From the NCBI RefSeq assembly GCF_008642355.1, contig NZ_CP029193.1:4922001-4986000 (forward strand): DNA of 64,000 nt. The letters run 5' to 3'. The notes below the pieces were generated by a model. That model saw nothing but the letters and a program-made list of their open reading frames with translations. It did no database searches and had not been told where the DNA came from. Position numbers and translations under genes: made by a program. Origin of the DNA: Streptomyces venezuelae. Lineage in GTDB: Bacteria; Actinomycetota; Actinomycetes; Streptomycetales; Streptomycetaceae. Below are positions 61,690 to 64,000 of the stretch, one piece after another. Position 1 is the first letter of the stretch; each line of letters begins with the position of its first letter.

Positions 61690-62013
61690 TCAGCAGGTGA
61701 CGACCTTGCCGTAGGAGCCGCGGCCCCAGTTCCACTCCCACTGCTCCTTGTTCTGGTACGTCAGGCACGGCGAGTCGTTGCCCCAGTCGATGACGACCTT
61801 CAGGTGCATGGCGTGGCCGCAGAGGTTGGTCACCTTGACGTACTTGCGGTGCTTGACGACGTCCCGCTTGACGCAGGCGGGCGCGGTGCCCGAGGTCGCG
61901 GAGGCGGTGGCCGTGGCGGTGGTGGCCGCCGAGGCGGCGGGCGTCGCCAGGGTGGCGCCGAGGAGGGTGGCCGCGGCGAGTACGCCGCCGGCGAGGCGCT
62001 GTCGGTGCTTCAT
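61690..62013 (-). CDS. Small secreted four-cysteine protein, tendamistat-like
   Basis: Secreted protein of 107 aa. A signal peptide is cleaved near ATPAASA-A (residue 29-30), then a Thr/Ala stretch, then a compact domain with C47, C65, C83 and C107 spaced 17, 17 and 23. Tendamistat, the Streptomyces alpha-amylase inhibitor, has the spacing 15, 17 and 27, and KVV sits at a similar place before the third Cys (HLKVVIDWGNDSPC). The tendamistat active triplet W-R-Y is not kept. A beta-sandwich inhibitor-like fold is inferred, not shown. AAGGAG lies 6 bases before the ATG. Confidence 0.78.
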   Translation of the reverse strand: MKHRQRLAGGVLAAATLLGATLATPAASAATTATATASATSGTAPACVKRDVVKHRKYVKVTNLCGHAMHLKVVIDWGNDSPCLTYQNKEQWEWNWGRGSYGKVVTC

Positions 62014-62121
62014 GTCGGGCTCCTTGGGGTCCGGGGTCTGCCGTGTACCGACTCTGCCGGGTACGTGGGCCCCCAGGGCCGCAAGACATGCGCTGAACAG
62101 CCGACATCGCCCTTTCGGGGA

Positions 62122-62159
62122 CGGTGCCCGTCCTCACCCCCGAGAGAGGACGGGCACCG
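62122..62159. terminator. Hairpin in the gap upstream of the secreted protein
   Basis: 14-bp stem CGGTGCCCGTCCTC / GAGGACGGGCACCG with a 10-base loop. It lies upstream of the secreted protein's start, so it would stop transcription coming from either side. Confidence 0.7.
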
Positions 62160-62540
62160 CCGTTCGGGCTGATCCAGAGTCATGCACCCGCCAAGTGCGA
62201 TCAAGGGACGTTGATCCCTGTGGCACGGAGGTGACCATTCCGCAACGGGTGACGTGGGGCGAATCATGCATTCCGGAAGGTTCGGGAGGTCTCGGCCGGT
62301 GGCCGGGGTTCCGCATCGTGGAGGGGCGCCGCGGTGGGACACTGGGCCCTGGACCGCGCGGAGCGCGGGGAGTGCGGCAGAGGCCGCCGGTGGCCCGAAT
62401 GCTCTCGTGCGCCCCTCATCCGGGAACTGACATCCCGGCTTCGCGCATCCCTCTGGGTAGTCCAGGCCGGGGACGGTGCGGGGTCGACACGGGGACGGCG
62501 CGGGGGCAGAACAGGAACGCACGGGGGGATAGGGGGAGCA
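62160..62540. other. Intergenic region before the DUF2690 regulator
   Basis: 380 bases without a supported gene. A palindrome GATCAA-N6-TTGATC (62199-62216) may be an operator for the downstream regulator. The rest is GC-rich sequence in which I see no promoter with confidence. Confidence 0.45.
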
Positions 62541-64000
62541 ATGCCTCGTTGGAAGGCGCTACCGGACGAGCTCGACCCGGAGGTCAGGGAGTTCGCCGGC
62601 CAGCTGCGCATGCTGGTCGACCGCAGTGGCCTGAGCATTGCGGCGGTGTCCGACAGGACCGGCTACAGCAAGACGTCGTGGGAGCGCTATCTGAACGGGC
62701 GGCTGCTCGCCCCCAAGGGCGCGATCGTCGCGCTCGCGGAGGTGACGGGGACGCCGCCCGTGCACCTCATCACCATGTGGGAGCTCGCGGAGCGGGCGTG
62801 GAGCCGCTCCGAGATGCGGCACGACATGACGATGCAGGCGATCCGCATCTCGCAGGCGCGGGCCGCCCTGGGGGAACTGGGCGCCGACCCGTCGGGGAAG
62901 GCGGACGGCAAGGCGTCCGGCAAGGCATCCAAGCCGGGGAGGTCGGGCGCCAAGAGGGACGCCCGAACGGACGCGAAGCCGGACCGAAAGACGCCGGGTC
63001 GTATGTCGCCGGGCGGCCAGGCGCCGGGCGCGACGGCACCCGGCGGGACGGCACCCGGTGGGACGGCACCGGGTGGGCAGGTTCCGGGGGGTCAGGCTCC
63101 GGGTCGGCGGGTTTCGGGGGGTCAGGTTCCGGGCGGGACGGGTCCGGGCGGGACGGCACCCGGTGGGCAGGTTTCGGGCGCACAGGCGCCGGGTGGGCAA
63201 GCTCCCGGAGGGCCGACTCCCGGTGGCCAGACTTCCGGCGGGCAGGCACCGGGTGCGCAGGCCCCCGGCGGGTCCTCTCCGGGCGGTCGGGCCGCGGATC
63301 GGCAGGCACCGGGGGATCAGGTGCCCGGCGGCCAGGTTCCTGGGGGAGAGGGCCCGGGTGGCCGAACTCCCGGCAGGCCGACTCCGGGCGGTCAGGCTCC
63401 GGGAGGGGTGGGGCCGGGCGGGCGCGCTTCGGCAGGAGCGGCGTCGGGTGGGCAGGCCGTGGGGCGGAGCGTGCCGGAGAACGCGTCCTCGCCGTGGCCC
63501 TCGCCGCCGTCGCAGCCTTCGCAGTCCTCCCTCCCCGGGAAGTCGTCTCCGTGGCCGTCGGTCCCGGAGGGCAGGGGCGCGGCGCGCAACGGGTCCGGCG
63601 GGGGCGTCGGGCCGGTGACCGGGGTGGCGGGGCCCGCCGGGGTTTCGCCCACGGTGGGGCCACCCTCGGTCGGTTCGTACGGGGCCTCCAGTTCGTACGG
63701 TGATGTGTCGGCGTCCGCGTTCGGTGAGGCGGGGAGCCCCGGAGGACCGAGCGGGCCCGGTGGTCCCGGCGGGTCGCCGGACCGGCAGCGGCGGCGACGC
63801 AAGCTGACGATGTTCCTCGCGGGCATCGTCGGCGCCCTCGTGGTCATCGCCGCCGCCGTCCTCATGACCGGGTTCGGCGGCGACAAGGGCGACGACAAGG
63901 CGAAGCCGTCCGTGACGCCGACCAAGAAGGACACAAAACTGCCCGCCGGGGTCGAGTGCAGCGGCAAGGACTGCGCGGGCAAGGACCCCGAGAACATGGG
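62541..64000 (+). CDS. Membrane-anchored XRE regulator with PGGQA repeats and DUF2690-like domain (partial)
   Basis: The first 486 codons of a gene cut by the right edge. Helix-turn-helix at about 15-75 (SGLSIAAVSDRTGYSKTSWERYLNGR), then a charged linker, about 30 pentapeptide repeats of the type P-G-G-Q-A (residues 157-306), a Ser/Pro/Gly linker, one membrane span (about 424-445) and an external start reading CSGKDCAGKDPENMG, the beginning of a DUF2690-type cysteine domain. GGGGGAG lies 2 bases before the ATG. An XRE domain on a membrane anchor with an external Cys domain suggests a one-component envelope sensor; ligand unknown. Confidence 0.88.
   Translation, partial: MPRWKALPDELDPEVREFAGQLRMLVDRSGLSIAAVSDRTGYSKTSWERYLNGRLLAPKGAIVALAEVTGTPPVHLITMWELAERAWSRSEMRHDMTMQAIRISQARAALGELGADPSGKADGKASGKASKPGRSGAKRDARTDAKPDRKTPGRMSPGGQAPGATAPGGTAPGGTAPGGQVPGGQAPGRRVSGGQVPGGTGPGGTAPGGQVSGAQAPGGQAPGGPTPGGQTSGGQAPGAQAPGGSSPGGRAADRQAPGDQVPGGQVPGGEGPGGRTPGRPTPGGQAPGGVGPGGRASAGAASGGQAVGRSVPENASSPWPSPPSQPSQSSLPGKSSPWPSVPEGRGAARNGSGGGVGPVTGVAGPAGVSPTVGPPSVGSYGASSSYGDVSASAFGEAGSPGGPSGPGGPGGSPDRQRRRRKLTMFLAGIVGALVVIAAAVLMTGFGGDKGDDKAKPSVTPTKKDTKLPAGVECSGKDCAGKDPENM

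Noticed and set aside
1..64000. CRISPR arrays, tRNA/rRNA genes, transposase genes, prophage
   Set aside because: No regularly spaced direct repeats of suitable size, no cloverleaf with a T-loop GTTCRA signature, and no transposase or integrase motifs were seen. Tandem repeats found are contiguous and short.

Overview
The window is high-GC actinobacterial chromosome, almost certainly Streptomyces. Coding frames have G/C at nearly every third position, starts are often GTG or TTG, intergenic gaps are short and closed by long GC hairpins, and the families present are typical of the genus: clustered Ser/Thr kinases, NlpC/P60 hydrolases behind a c-di-AMP riboswitch, a sortase-type LAETG surface protein, IcmB and DUF3017. 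From memory, unchecked, the gene order resembles the S. coelicolor region running from the SCO477x kinase cluster to folD. I see no tRNA, rRNA, CRISPR array, intact insertion sequence or prophage.

Layout. 1-10.9 kb: a cut-off secreted serine hydrolase, then five co-directional membrane Ser/Thr kinase-like proteins, the second a pseudokinase. 11-15.8 kb: a succinate-semialdehyde-type dehydrogenase, a GMC/cholesterol-oxidase-like flavoprotein and a LAETG surface protein. 16-18.3 kb: a small membrane protein and two paralogous lipoproteins among tandem repeats. 18.9-21.2 kb: chorismate mutase with a possible leader-peptide attenuator, and guaA. 21.3-25.1 kb: a PNPOx-fold protein, a class II aldolase, a six-TM protein, DoxX and a small membrane protein. 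25.1-28.7 kb: a PspC/LiaF-like protein divergent from a PspC histidine kinase and its regulator. 28.7-32.5 kb: cell-wall NlpC/P60 enzymes, the second behind a c-di-AMP riboswitch. 32.9-39.1 kb: pcrA, a 212-bp MITE-like element, an M23 peptidase, a lipase and icmB. 39.3-47.9 kb: a divergent five-gene module, SWIM/DUF5691 leftward and MoxR ATPase/DUF5682/VWA rightward. 48.2-50.3 kb: sucCD. 50.5-54.6 kb: an XRE-sigma-like membrane protein, a DUF6350-type membrane protein and another membrane protein. 54.8-59.5 kb: purN-purH, a small membrane protein, folD and DUF3017. 59.8-61.7 kb: a two-component system. 61.7-64 kb: a tendamistat-like secreted protein and a membrane-anchored XRE regulator running off the right edge.

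How the genes fit together. Housekeeping genes converge on one-carbon and purine metabolism (folD, purN, purH, guaA) and the TCA cycle (sucCD). Much of the rest senses or remodels the envelope: kinases with external domains, PspC/two-component genes, NlpC/P60 and M23 hydrolases.

The most unusual element is the 39.3-47.9 kb module. Its two divergent operons start from mirror-image copies of TTGTCAGTG, the -35 half of the PafBC (RecA-NDp) DNA-damage promoter TTGTCRGTG-N8-TANNNT. The same promoter, perfect in both halves, lies just upstream of pcrA. This suggests that an uncharacterised MoxR/VWA/TraB-like/SWIM system belongs to the SOS-independent DNA-damage regulon.
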